In this document: one piece after another, positions 37,060 through 47,364 of the stretch
Numbering within the stretch: position 1 is the first letter of the stretch
How the letters are laid out: each line of letters begins with the position of its first letter
From: Zychaea mexicana
Lineage: Eukaryota; Mucoromycota; Mucoromycetes; Mucorales; Lichtheimiaceae
Reading direction: 5' to 3'
Length of the DNA: 64,000 nt
NCBI RefSeq assembly: GCF_025766255.1
Contig: NW_026516683.1
Span: 372,001 to 436,000 of the forward strand
Notes under the pieces: model-generated
Seen by the model: the letters and a program-made list of their open reading frames with translations, nothing else
What the model was told of the DNA's origin: nothing
The model's database searches: none
Position numbers and translations under genes: made by a program

Positions 37060-38412
37060 TCATTGGTTTGAAGGTATTAAAGAAGGCCTCATTGTTTGTG
37101 CATGCGAAAAATGCTGAACATACCAAGGCCGAGCGTGAAATTCTTGAAGAAGTCCGACACCCGTTTATTGTGTCGCCTGTACTTGATTTTGCAATATGCC
37201 ATGGGCGGAGAACTGTTCACACAGATGGCTGCAGGTATTTGCGTTTATTTGCTTTTTACCCCTTGCATAATGTCATGCTGTTTACTGATTGCTGTTTTTT
37301 TACTACTAATGTCATTGCGATGAATTTAGAGCAAATGTTTTCTGAAGAAGTGGCACGTTTCTACATTGCAGAACTTGTGCAGCATCTTCATTCGCTCGGT
37401 ATTGTGTATCGTAATTGAAACCCGAAAACTGTTTGTTGGATGCCGAAGGCCACGTGCTCTTGACGGATTTCGTTCTTAGTAAACAAGCCCTCGGTGCGGA
37501 TGGCAAGGCTAATACCATTTGTGGCACGGCCGAGTATATGGCGCCTGGTAAGATCCTAAATCGAACGAAGAGAGAGAGGAATCAATGACGTCAATATTGC
37601 TTTATAAACTGATACAGACGCGACGAATGCGTGTATTGTGTAGAAATCCTGATGGAGATGCACTATGATAAAAGTGTTGATTGGTGGACGTTGGGCATTT
37701 TAATGTTTGAAATGCTTACGGGCGATGTAAGTTCTCTGGTATTTCGTTTTACATGTTTAGGCGCCCACGAACAAAATTGACTCGTTATCTAAACTCTTAA
37801 TTGCTCTACCTTTATAAACAGACTCCGTTCCGTGCAAACAATAAGAAGAAAACGCTTGATGCCATCCAGAACAAGAAACTAAATGTACCTTACTATGTTA
37901 CCAATGATGGCAAAGATTTACTAAACAGAGTAAGTGGCGGCGGCGTCCTTCTTTTTCCCACACACACAAACGCACCAGGAACAATTTACTTATTCTGACA
38001 TGCTCGTTTTAGCTCCTCCGTAAAAATCCAAATGGTCGTCTTGGAAGTGGCAATGATGGCACCAAGCGCGTGAAATCACACCGTTGGTTCCGCAAAATCA
38101 ACTAGGAAGACCTCAAGGCACGCAAAATGACACCTCCCATTATACCTGTTGTTGTAAGTTTCACTTTAATCAGACCTATATATCCGCATTCCTTGTCGGT
38201 CGATTTCACATGCTAATTCCCAATACTTGTTCTAATAGACCAAACCTGAGCTTGCTGAGAACTTCTCTGACAAGTTCACAAGCGAGGCGATCAAAGAATC
38301 ACCTGTGGATAACCATGGAGCATCCCTCGAAGCACATATGAGAGATTACTTTCAAAACTTTAGCTACGTTGCTCATTCGCATGTTTTGACAAGTGCTTTT
38401 GATAAAAATTAG
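37060..38412 (+). pseudogene. Decayed AGC-family (S6K/Psk1-like) protein kinase
   Basis: The sequence keeps the order and splice sites of an AGC kinase but is broken. Still readable: KVLKKASLFVHAKNAEHTKA and RHPFIV (N-lobe), [41 protein letters not shown] across an intron, [29 protein letters not shown], and the AGC tail up to YFQNFSYVAHSHVL. Lesions: the glycine-rich loop is absent; about 11 codons are missing and the frame shifts after HPFIV near 37175; a few codons are lost in ELV..HLHS; the YRDLK site reads CGT AAT TGA, that is Asp to Asn plus a one-base deletion (near 37413); DFG is DFV at 37466-37474; and the Trp of RKINWEDL is TAG at 38103-38105. It cannot encode an active kinase. Introns are retained, so it arose by DNA duplication, not by retrotransposition. 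Confidence 0.9.
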
Positions 38413-39882
38413 CTTTTTTGCTGCCATTTCAGCGTATGCACATTTTCCATACTTGATGGATCAGTAAAAGTTGTCTCATGTGTAATATTGATCCTTCTTA
38501 TCATCACTTCATCGAGGCAATATCACATTAAGCGTTCTGTAAAGTGGCCGCAGGAGGGAATTCTTTCCTTCTGTTTTTAAAGTTTTTGTCTTCGCTTTCC
38601 ACATTTTAACGAATAGGCAAGCTATGAACAGTTCTCCTCCCATACCGAAATTGAGATACAATACTCTTATAATTTGCAGAAGATATTCGCACCCAAACAA
38701 GTACTTGTCCCCATGTTTTGTAACATTTTAACTCTCACTGTAAGCGGGTTTGGTATCAATTGACAACATATTTAGCTTTACAAAAGGAAGTATCATGCTC
38801 CGGAAGAACATATAATAGTAAGGCGCTGATATCTTACATGACCTGAGCCTAGCCCTATGATAAGAGATATAACTACTTTATGAAACGCTCTCATTTGCCG
38901 TACGACACAACAAATATAGCATAACAGCTGAAAGAAGAAATGGTAGGGAACAATGATGGTTGCCTTCATTCTTGGTTTTAAGGATGCTGTTCAGAAGGTA
39001 CGAATCATGGCGCACTTTGCATTTGTTACTCTTTTTGTAAGATTACACTTGTAGCCCAGGTGCATCGATGCGGATTTGCTGAGAAGCTGTGCCAGTATTG
39101 AAGACAAAATGTGCAGCTGCTCCTGGGAAAGCAATACCTGGTAGTATTGAGCAAATTTCACTAATATTGCGTATCATAGCATTGAGAGTTACTGTGTCAA
39201 CGTACAAGATATAAAAGAATGAATCATTCTTCGATCAACGTAGCAGCGGCACTACTGTGCAATAGTAAAGAGGTCGGCCTATCGGCATATCACTTTTATA
39301 ACTGATTGATTGCAAGAATGCCAACTATTAAAAGATGTTTATGAGCCTCAAGATGATAACTTGAAGAGTTGTCTTTGCCGCTACGCTTAAACGCAATGTG
39401 AATCCCTACAGTATGCGCACTTCCAACTAACATTACTCACAGTTAGCAAACTTATATTTTTTTTCTTATTCGCCTCTTACCCAGCTCGCCCACTGTGGGA
39501 ATATGGAGAATTGGAATTTGAGAATGAGAAAAACCATTTGTGGAGTTGAGTAAAGGATAATTGTAGAGGATCGCTACACGCGCTGCAAATTTCATTCCAT
39601 ACACCGGCAAAAATAAACTGTGGGATTGTTTCTCCGACAAGTTTGTTCTCCATCGACATTGACTGCTTTGCAGACGATCACAGTGGCAACTATATGGAAC
39701 AAAATTGATGATCTCGCAGCAAATCTGAACATATATCATCTTCTTGAATGAGCCCTTGAGCTCCCTCCTCGCTTCGCATGAAGAAGTCTTACATCAATAT
39801 CAAACATGTACATACAAGTTTAACGGGTGAAAAGTTAAAAGAAACAATTTTTATTGGGTACATTTAACTATTAATTACTAAT
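38413..39882. other. Intergenic region, no supported gene
   Basis: About 1.5 kb of AT-rich DNA between the kinase pseudogene and the inverted-repeat element. Only short unrecognised frames are seen. Confidence 0.45.
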
Positions 39883-40219
39883 AGGGTGTCGATGTCTTAG
39901 CTTCTCTGCTCTTAGAGCAGGTACTGACAGGAGCAACCACTGGAAGGTGCATCGACATCTGCTCCCGAACCCTCTACACAAAGCTAGGGTCTTGTCTTGA
40001 ACGCTTTGGGATCATCGAAGGTCGATTGGTATTGAGATGCCCAGTGGTCTCACCAATCCTATCTTATACAGTAAGTCGCTCGGTGTCAAAACAAGCATCA
40101 GCACCCACCCCTACACTTACCTACCCTCACTCACACTCACTCACATTCACACACACAGAAAAAAAGGAAAGGACTTATGATACGTGATCGAAAAGAGAAG
40201 AGAAAAAGCGATGAGTCTA
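39883..40219 (+). repeat. Left terminal inverted repeat arm
   Basis: About 330 bases from AGGGTGTCGATG through GAGAAAAAGCGA. Its inverted partner is 42307-42588. Differences between arms include a shorter GATCGAG...AAAAAGCGA stretch and an extra block in the middle of the right arm. Confidence 0.75.
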
Positions 40220-40708
40220 GCCTTGAGAGTCGATGTTGAGAGTCGATTGCCGAGAGTCGATTGCCGAGAGTCGAACGCGATCCCCAGTGTCACCCTTGGC
40301 TCTTCCCTTGGTCCTGGTGTTGCCTCCGTTGCGCCTGTCCAACCCTTCTTTACGGTAATCCTGGCTGCCTCCAACTGGTCCCTGCTTGGTTTGTCCAGTC
40401 TCGCGTTCAACGGTGTTGGTCACAACCGGTCTCCTAGTGGACCAGAGGACGGAGGAATCCTTTTCGGTTTCTCGCCATAGAAATATGGTAGTGTCCTTTT
40501 GGTTGGATGCCTTGTTCTCCCGGTCTGGTCTACTATGGTGGGAAAAACCTAACTTATACAGTAAGTCGCTCCGTGTCAAAACAAGCATCAGCACCCACCC
40601 CTACACTTACCTACCCTCACTCACACTCACTCACATTCACACACACAGAAAAAAAGGAAGGGACTTACCATACGTGATCGAAAAGAGAAGAGAAAAAGCG
40701 ATGAGTCT
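40066..40708 (+). repeat. Direct duplication inside the element
   Basis: Two near-identical copies, 40066-40221 and 40553-40708, begin at TACAGTAAGTCGCT and end at GCGATGAGTCTAGCCTTG. They differ by few bases (for example CGGTGTC versus CCGTGTC, AAAGGA versus AAGGGA, TTATGATAC versus TTACCATAC). Each is followed by the 14-base minisatellite. Confidence 0.9.
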
Positions 40709-40710
40709 AG

Positions 40711-40905
40711 CCTTGAGAGTCGATGTTGAGAGTCGATTGCCGAGAGTCGATTGCCAAGAGTCGATTGCCGAGAGTCGATTGCCGAGAGTCGATTGCCGAG
40801 AGTCGATGTTGAGAGTCGATTGCCGAGAGTCGATTGCCGAGAGTCGATTGCCGAGAGTCGATTGCCGAGAGTCGATTGCCGAGAGTCGATTGCCGAGAGT
40901 CGAAC
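40711..40905 (+). repeat. 14-base minisatellite (ATTGCCGAGAGTCG)n
   Basis: About 13 units of GAGAGTCGATTGCC-type sequence with two GATGTT variants and one CAAGAG variant. The first copy of the same array (40224-40273) has only about three units, so the array has expanded in the second copy. Frames through it read as an RESRLPRVDC-like repeat on one strand, an artefact of the period. Confidence 0.9.
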
Positions 40906-42306
40906 GCGATCCCCACCATAGTAGACCAGACCGGGAGACAAGGCATCCAACCAAAAAGGACACTACCATATTTCTATGGCGAGAAACCGAAAAAGGATTC
41001 CTCCGTCCTCTGGTCTCACTAGGAGACCGGTTGTGACCAACACCGTTGAACGCGAGACTGGACAAACCAAAGCAGGGACCAGTTGAGGCAGCCAGGATTA
41101 CCGGAAGTAAGGGTTGGACAGGCGCAACGGAGGCAACACCAGGACCAAGGGAAGAGCCAAGGGAAGAGCCAAGAGAAAGACCAGGAGGAACCAAGGGAGT
41201 GAAGGAAAAAAGAAAAATGAAGGAAAGAAAGAGTGAAGAGAAAAAACGAAATGGCCTGAAAAATGTGGGCGTATTTATATCTTTTGGTATCATCAACCCC
41301 TACAATTCAAGGAAAGCAGTGCGCAGCGCACACACGCCCACATGATTATGATAGACTGGCAACTTGCGGTCCAGGCTGTTCAAGGACTCCCTAATACCAT
41401 TTCCTGAACTTGCTGTTTCATGCTGCTGCTAGCCTTGTCGCGTAAACGGGTCTCGCGTTCAGCGTGGCGTGCACTATAATATATCAGAAATGCCATTTTT
41501 TGAAAGAGGTGTGTTTCAAAATATTGTAACGACTTGACGTTTGAATGATATCAAAACACCCTCTCCTTTTCTTCAACGATGCTGATGCTCGGCAGAAAAG
41601 AAAAGGGGATGTTTTGCTCGCACAAGGCACCATGAGGTCCAGCCTACGATTTTCGCATGAGAGACTCCCAGCACTCCGTCTCCCAAGTAGACATCGATTC
41701 TCACGCAATTATCGGTTGCCGATCCTCCAAGCCCGCAATGATGGATGTGGACAGCTTAAACTAAACTGCCAAGGGCAGACTATAGAGCAGCATGGCTGTT
41801 TTCAGCATAGTATGCGCGTCATCCTAGAACTACTATTATCGATACAGGCTGCTTCTTCAGGTTGATAGTGCTGTTGGGTTTGCTCATTTTCTCATCCACC
41901 TCCCTTAGCAGTAGCGACACAAAGCCAATCAGACGTGGTGTTTACTTCCTCGGCGTGTGTACGGGTGATGTATGATACATGTGAAAAAAAAACAAAACAA
42001 AACAAAAAACAGGTTTCGGGCTGGTACCCTCCGAAAAAAAATTTTCCTTTCGATTATTTTTGCGAACGAACTACGCGAAGATAGAAACAAAAAAAAAATA
42101 GGTTGAAAAACGCGTACCAAAGTGTGGTAAAGCGCGTTGTAATAGTGTTACATACTGTCGCTATGATACAGAAGATCTGTCATTGTTCCCCGCGTTGTTG
42201 GCACGGACCTGTGGGTGCGGAGTGGGGGTATTTTTTTTTTTTCAAAAGAAGCGGGGTCTTGAACGTGTGCATGAAAAGGCACCCATTTTCCGCAGCGTGC
42301 TGCTTC

Positions 42307-42588
42307 CTCGCTTTTTCTCGATCACATGTGGTAAGTCCCTTCCTTTTTTTTCAGTGTGTGTGAGTGTGAGTGAGGGTAGGTAAGCGCAAGGGTGGGTGCT
42401 GATGCTTGTTTTGTAGGCACGGGGCGACTTCTAAGTAGGTAAGTTGATTGGTGAGACCGCTGGCATCTCAATGCCGATCGGACCCTCCGAGATCCATAAA
42501 GCGACCAAGACAGAACCCAGCTTTGTGGTAGAGGGTTCGGGAGCAGATGCCGATGCACCTTCCCGCAAAGCTAAGACATCGACACTCT
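42307..42588 (-). repeat. Right terminal inverted repeat arm
   Basis: About 280 bases, the reverse of the left arm, starting on the minus strand with AGAGTGTCGATGTCTTAGC and ending near CTTTTTCTCGATCACATG. The C/T and G/A tracts of the two arms match in the same order. Confidence 0.75.
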
Positions 42589-43019
42589 CGTTTTTGGACG
42601 AGCCTCTTTAGGAATTTGACCAATTTAAATAAAGGCCTTGTTGTTGTTGTCCCCCGTCTATCAAACATGTGCTGTTTGTTATTGTATTAGCAATACTTAT
42701 CAAGTAAAAGGAAAAACACAAGGACGAAGCTGATCTTTAAAGCAAACTTCCTTGTAAACGGATTTTCTATACTGTCCCTCGCCTTTGAAAGTATCAATAA
42801 CCGAAAACCAGCTAGCATTGACAAAAAAAAACCTTGCTGGCATAGCAAGCATGAGTTTGTGGGATCGAATGACAGCCCAGCGAGTACTCGTACAACGAGG
42901 ATCATAAGAACAAGGGAAGTTGTTAGCTGTGCAATGTCAATATAAGTTGTCGACGGAATTATTCATTAGCTTGATACTCCACTCTAGCTTTTCCTAGCGA
43001 TATTATCCAAAAACGAGCA
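42589..43019. other. Intergenic region
   Basis: AT-rich sequence beside the inverted-repeat element. Short frames on the minus strand have no motif. Confidence 0.45.
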
Positions 43020-43291
43020 TGAAGATCGTAGTCAAATCCAAGCATAAGTACCGTGATTATTATCCTTGAGTGCATATAGCTGACTTTGCCGGACCAACCG
43101 ATGGCATAAAGCGTATGTATAGCTCAGGTGGTGCAGGTATCAGCAACATTACTACATCGTGGTATCCTAAATTTACAACACTAACAGAAAACTCCTTCAC
43201 GCAAAGCGAGCTTGAGAGTGACCGTCTAAACCAACTCTACCTAACGCACGACGCGTGTAATATAATAGTCTCTCTTCTATATCTCCTATAA
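43020..43291 (+). pseudogene. Possible broken small-protein gene (DUF3602-like?)
   Basis: ATG at 43020 opens MKIVVKSKHKYRDYYP and then meets TGA at 43068. The frame continues without further stops to 43289 as VHIADFAGPTDGIKRMYSSG and GAGISNITTSWYPKFTTLTE. The composition looks protein-like, and the YSSGGAGISNI segment faintly recalls the glycine-rich GRGGAGN motif of fungal DUF3602 proteins. The in-frame stop and the absent RGG spacing suggest decay. The identity is a guess; a chance frame is possible. Confidence 0.25.
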
Positions 43292-44335
43292 ACTACAAAG
43301 GTATTGTTCCCGCAAACGGATAGTACCTCTAACTCAACGTCATTCACGAATCGGATATGCCATAAGGAGAAGAAATCATCAAGATTTCTATCGGAATGAT
43401 CTATGTGATACACGATTATACTACTACTGCCTGTCATTAGTATAACACGGATTATTCACACGTCGGCCGGGAATGATGCCAGTTGTAAAATATCGCAAAT
43501 TAACTGACAGAAATCAGTCGCGATTCACGCGAGATAAAAAGTTCATTCGTTGCCACAGAAACCAAATCTCCACTGCAGCCAGCACCACTGCCAAAATCAC
43601 TGGTGCCAAGTCAAAGAGACAACAAGACCGCTTAGTTCAACAGAACAGATCAGTAACACTTGGATTCTGTTATGTAACAAACGTTTGTCACAATCGATCG
43701 AGAAACAACACCCGCAAAAGAAACATAGTACTGTAGCATACATAAAATAAATGTTCATGTCTCCTCAATAACATGCATGTCAGAGAGAGGCAGACACACG
43801 ATGATTACCGCGTATGTTTGTTGTTGATGATCGATGTTGGTTATCTCTGTGGTTATCTCTGTGGTTATTTGTATCGTTAGGATATGCTAGAGTATTATCG
43901 AAAATGTTCGTCTCCACGATATGTCAGGTACTACCTATTTTCTGCAGTAATCATCTTCTTCTGCCTGTTTCTGTCTCTCTTCACATGCCACATTTTCTAT
44001 CATTATGCGATCAATGACGATTTCGCAACCTTACCCACAAAGTCCGACTTGCCAAAAAGAAAGCAGCCGGTAGCAAAACAGAGATACAGCAGTCTTGCCA
44101 TTCTCGTCGTTCCAAACCTTTTGTCTTTGTTTATAGAACAAGATGATAACAAAAACATTTTGCTCTACGTGCGACATAATTTTTTTTCGCACATGTCACA
44201 ATAATATTGGCACTTTACCACCTTGGGAGTGAAATAAGTTGCAGTTGGGGAACTGGGGACCGCATTGAAATTATTCCGCTCGGCAGAAAAGTAGCGAGCG
44301 GGAAAGGCAAGGAGAAAAACCATATTTACTTTACT
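43292..44335. other. Intergenic region, no supported gene
   Basis: Frames at 43473-43736 and 43884-44204 have no recognised motif. The last 100 bases lead into the AhpD-like gene. Confidence 0.45.
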
Positions 44336-45337
44336 ATGTCGCTCACGAAAGTCTTGGGCGAGATTCAATCGATCTATGCAACTGCTCCAGGTGCAGCACG
44401 CAATCAAGTATGGTACATTCTAGCTGTAAGTTTTTTTTCACTCTCTCTCTCACTCATTACTATTATGAACGGGTGGATGGAACTGGGAAGACAAGCTCTG
44501 CACTATTCTTTTCTCGGTTTCAGGTGAGTGGGTTCGGGGGGTATTGTGAATGGGTCGTTCAAAACAAAATACATAGGCCGTCGTCATGAGCACCCTGAAT
44601 CATGCACAAGACATTCCCACCATATATCAAACAGTCGAGAAAAACATCCAGCAACAAGAAGAGAAAGTTCGAGTGATGATGCGACTTCGTGAAGGCATAT
44701 TCAAAACATTTGCTATTGTTGGTTATCCACGCGTTATCAATTCTTTACAGGCATTACAAGCAGCAGCACCTAGCGAAGTCCTCGCACAATTGCCAGCTAA
44801 ACCTATAAGGTAATTATTCTGAAAGGGTGGAGGTTAGTTGGGGTGCTGAATATGTGTCCTGTGATAATAGGTTCTTCTTAATTGTACTATGTGTTTGGTG
44901 GTATCATATTGGTGGTTGTTAAGAGTCAATTGTTATTGGTGCTTAATCACTAATTACTGTACATATTACATACTAGATCGGAATCATCATGGCATGATAT
45001 CACGGAGCAGCGTGAACGCGGTAACCAATTGTTTGACGCGATTTACGAACGCCATACGCAACGTGTGAGGGAGCATATGTACAATGCGTATCCGGATCTG
45101 GCTCAAACAGCTATCAATCATTTGTATGGTCCCATCCTATCGGAACCGTCCATTGTTTCTGCTAAAGAAACGAGTTTGATCATGATAGCAGGCTTGATGG
45201 TGCAAGATGTACCTGCTCAGCTGAAAGGCCATCGTTATGGTGCACTTCATTTGGGGGCCACGCAGCAGGACCTGAGCCGTGTGGAAAATCTGGTAGATCT
45301 TTTGTCACGCTATTATAAGCAACAAGAACAACGATAG
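44336..45337 (+). CDS. Carboxymuconolactone decarboxylase/AhpD-like protein
   Basis: Three exons, 44336-44425, 44577-44809 and 44977-45337, give 227 residues. The C-terminal half shows the CMD/AhpD helical pattern: WHDITEQRERGNQLFDAIY, PDLAQTAINHLYGPILSEP, SAKETSLIMIAGLMVQDVPA and LKGHRYGALHLGATQQDL (the His-x6-GAT region). The middle has VGYPRVINSLQAL. The N-terminal helix VWYILAAVVMSTLNHAQDIP spans the first junction. Unlike bacterial AhpD it has no CxxC pair, so it is unlikely to be a peroxidase partner of that kind; fungal relatives without cysteines have unknown function. The ATG at 44336 opens the only frame that continues through a clean splice. The C-terminus (QQEQR) is not a clear peroxisome signal. 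Confidence 0.82.
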
Positions 45338-45708
45338 TAAATACACACCGTAGTCGTCACCGTGATTTCTTTACCCCACACATTAGCATCAACAAACGTT
45401 GGGGGGATGTGTGAGGGGGACAAAGAAGGGCCTGGGTCTGTACACAGTTACCCGCGCAAACCTTTGTGTCACACCCACTTTAGAATAAAAGCGCTACCAT
45501 TATATCGTTATTATTACTATAGCTATTATTATTAGATCTTTATTATACAAAACAAATAAAATGAGCTGAACTATACAAGGGTCGAAAGGGAGAGAGAGAA
45601 AGAACGTTGGAGAAAAAGGCTAGAAGCAATTTTTTAAAGTACACAAAAAATTCAAGAAATATATATACAAAAAAGATGATACCAGAATAGATAGTGAGAT
45701 TTATAATA
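45338..45708. other. Tail-to-tail intergenic region (3' UTRs)
   Basis: Between the CMD-like gene (plus) and the F-box gene (minus). AT-rich, with poly-T and GAAAGAGAGAG-like tracts. No gene is seen. Confidence 0.5.
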
Positions 45709-47364
45709 TTAGGCCGTTGTAATGGCGGTAGCAGTCTTAGAAAGATTGTCATTGTCCTTTGGCAAAGCAGTAAATGAAGTGTTGGTGTTGGTGCTGGTAG
45801 TGGTGACATGGCGACATCCAGACAACCGAACGTGTGTGATCTTAAGACCTGTTACTGCGTTCTTGACCCAGTCATCCTCCAACACATCCCAATTCGAAAC
45901 GTCCAAATATTGTAAATGTTTCAAACCTCGCACAAGTTGCAAGAACTGTTGCTGATCAAGCTCGTGTACATCATGCTTCTGTTGGTACCGTCGTCGCTGA
46001 CGATGCCGGCGCATCAGGTTGGCGCCCAATCGCGTCAATACGATGTTATGTCGTTCAAGCGAGTCGATCAAATCGTTCAGCTGCCGATCCGTCGCCATAG
46101 AAGAGGACGATACTCGTTTTAATTTGCGGCGTGCAATGCCCAGATGAGTGATATTAGGACAATGCTGGACAATCAAATCCGTAACGTCGTTATTGTTATT
46201 GTTATTAGCGTTGTTGTTTGTCAGCAAAGAAGAGGAGAGCCGATTCAGTTGCAAATAAGTTAGCTTGGTGCCACAAGCTCGCATCAGTTCTCGTACTTCT
46301 GTCACACCTGTGCAATCACTGACATCAAGAGCATGTAAATGTGGCAATCCTTGAGCTAGCTGTGTAACGCCTCGGCTGGTAACCTGCTTCAAACCAGCCA
46401 TGTGTATTTCGGCCAGTTTTTGTTGGCTTGATGTCAGATAGGACAGGCCTTGATCATCGATCAAAATGCAACGGTTCATGGATAGACGCTCGAGCTTGCG
46501 GCAATGGCGGGTCAAGAACAATAGGCCCAGATTGCTGACGCGTTTGCAGCCATCCACGCACAAATCTTGCAAGTTAGGACAAGAGCGGGAAATGTGGGCC
46601 ATGGAGCAGTCGGTTGTATGCTGTGGTGGCAGGACAAGTTTGCGGATGGCAGAGCCATATTTTGCCAAGTGGATCGGGAATGTGCTGTCTGCCAGCACCA
46701 GTGATGGTGATGAGGAGTGAGGCGAAGAATGATAATGGTCACAAGGAGTGGTTGTAGTCAAGGTAGAGTTTTTGACAAAAGGGGGGAAGCAGCAGACAGG
46801 GCCGGTGAGTACCGGGGCTCTCCATAAGATGGGCGTCACGAGTGCGTGCCAGCGATGGCTTACAAGAGTGCATTGATAGAGATGACGCGGTGAGGCGGTC
46901 ATTTCAAAGACAACCGTCAAAATTTCGTTGGGCAGCGTGTCGATATGGTTGGGCTGCTGATGCTTTTGCGAGTGGTGCTTGTGCAAAGCAGCAAGTCGTC
47001 GTCGTCTCCTTACAGTGGCTGTTGCTGTTTCTGTCGTTGCTGTACTACTACGGTAGTGATGGTATCTTTGCTGTAATTGTGGGGAAGTACTGCCACGATG
47101 CCTCCTATAATTGCAATAAGGGTCTTGTTGCTCCTCGTCTTGCTGCCCCCATTCTTGTTGTTGTGGCAATTGGGTTGCTGTTGTCATGGTGTCTCCTTGA
47201 CGACCAAGTCGCCGTTGGTGTTGCTGTTGTTTCTCCCGTCGTTGTCGTCGACCGTCATCCGTGCCAATTTCGTACACAGCTTGTAAGAATGCTGCTCCGT
47301 TGGCTAATAGTACGGTAAGAATGTCGATGATTCGCAGCCAGTACTCAACTATGGACCAGATCAT
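45709..47364 (-). CDS. F-box and leucine-rich-repeat protein (AMN1/Grr1-like LRRs)
   Basis: A single minus-strand exon. From the first in-frame ATG (47364) it encodes 551 residues; the frame runs upstream without ATG, so 47364 is the likely start, though MTTATQLPQ about 60 residues later is possible. Residues 1-110 start with a hydrophobic IIDILTVLLANGAAF segment, then Gln/Arg-rich low-complexity sequence. The F-box is at about 141-182 (HIDTLPNEILTVVFEMTASP, then QCTLVSHRWHALVTPILW). LRRs follow, with the cysteine-containing type (LSMNRCILIDDQGLSYL, LHALDVSDCTGVTEVRELM, HLGIARRKL, LQYLDVSNW). It should be a substrate receptor of SCF. It also has poly-Asn and poly-Thr runs. A TATA box lies about 200 bases upstream. 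Confidence 0.85.
   Translation of the reverse strand: MIWSIVEYWLRIIDILTVLLANGAAFLQAVYEIGTDDGRRQRREKQQQHQRRLGRQGDTMTTATQLPQQQEWGQQDEEQQDPYCNYRRHRGSTSPQLQQRYHHYRSSTATTETATATVRRRRRLAALHKHHSQKHQQPNHIDTLPNEILTVVFEMTASPRHLYQCTLVSHRWHALVTPILWRAPVLTGPVCCFPPFVKNSTLTTTTPCDHYHSSPHSSSPSLVLADSTFPIHLAKYGSAIRKLVLPPQHTTDCSMAHISRSCPNLQDLCVDGCKRVSNLGLLFLTRHCRKLERLSMNRCILIDDQGLSYLTSSQQKLAEIHMAGLKQVTSRGVTQLAQGLPHLHALDVSDCTGVTEVRELMRACGTKLTYLQLNRLSSSLLTNNNANNNNNNDVTDLIVQHCPNITHLGIARRKLKRVSSSSMATDRQLNDLIDSLERHNIVLTRLGANLMRRHRQRRRYQQKHDVHELDQQQFLQLVRGLKHLQYLDVSNWDVLEDDWVKNAVTGLKITHVRLSGCRHVTTTSTNTNTSFTALPKDNDNLSKTATAITTA

Larger units (their letters stand above)
39883..42588. mobile_element. 2.7-kb terminal-inverted-repeat element, rearranged inside
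   Basis: The left end (AGGGTGTCGATGTCTTAGC) and the right end (its inverted near-copy, ending at 42588) define inverted arms of about 300 bases. The arms share the GGTGCATCGACATCTGCTCC and ACCCACCC...TACCTACCCTCA blocks and the GAAAAAAAGGA...TGATCGA block, with small differences. Between them a segment of the left arm is repeated directly (40066-40221 and 40553-40708), a 14-base minisatellite has grown, and a 270-base segment is present in both orientations. No transposase could be recognised, so it is probably non-autonomous. A clear target-site duplication was not found; flanks are ...TTACTAAT and CGTTTTT.... The orientation and family are unknown. Long apparent frames inside come from the repeats. 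Confidence 0.8.

Noticed and set aside
40147..41345. Several overlapping 80-220-codon frames with RESRLPRVDC-like repeats
   Set aside because: They follow directly from the 14-base minisatellite and inverted copies; frames occur on both strands and carry no domain.
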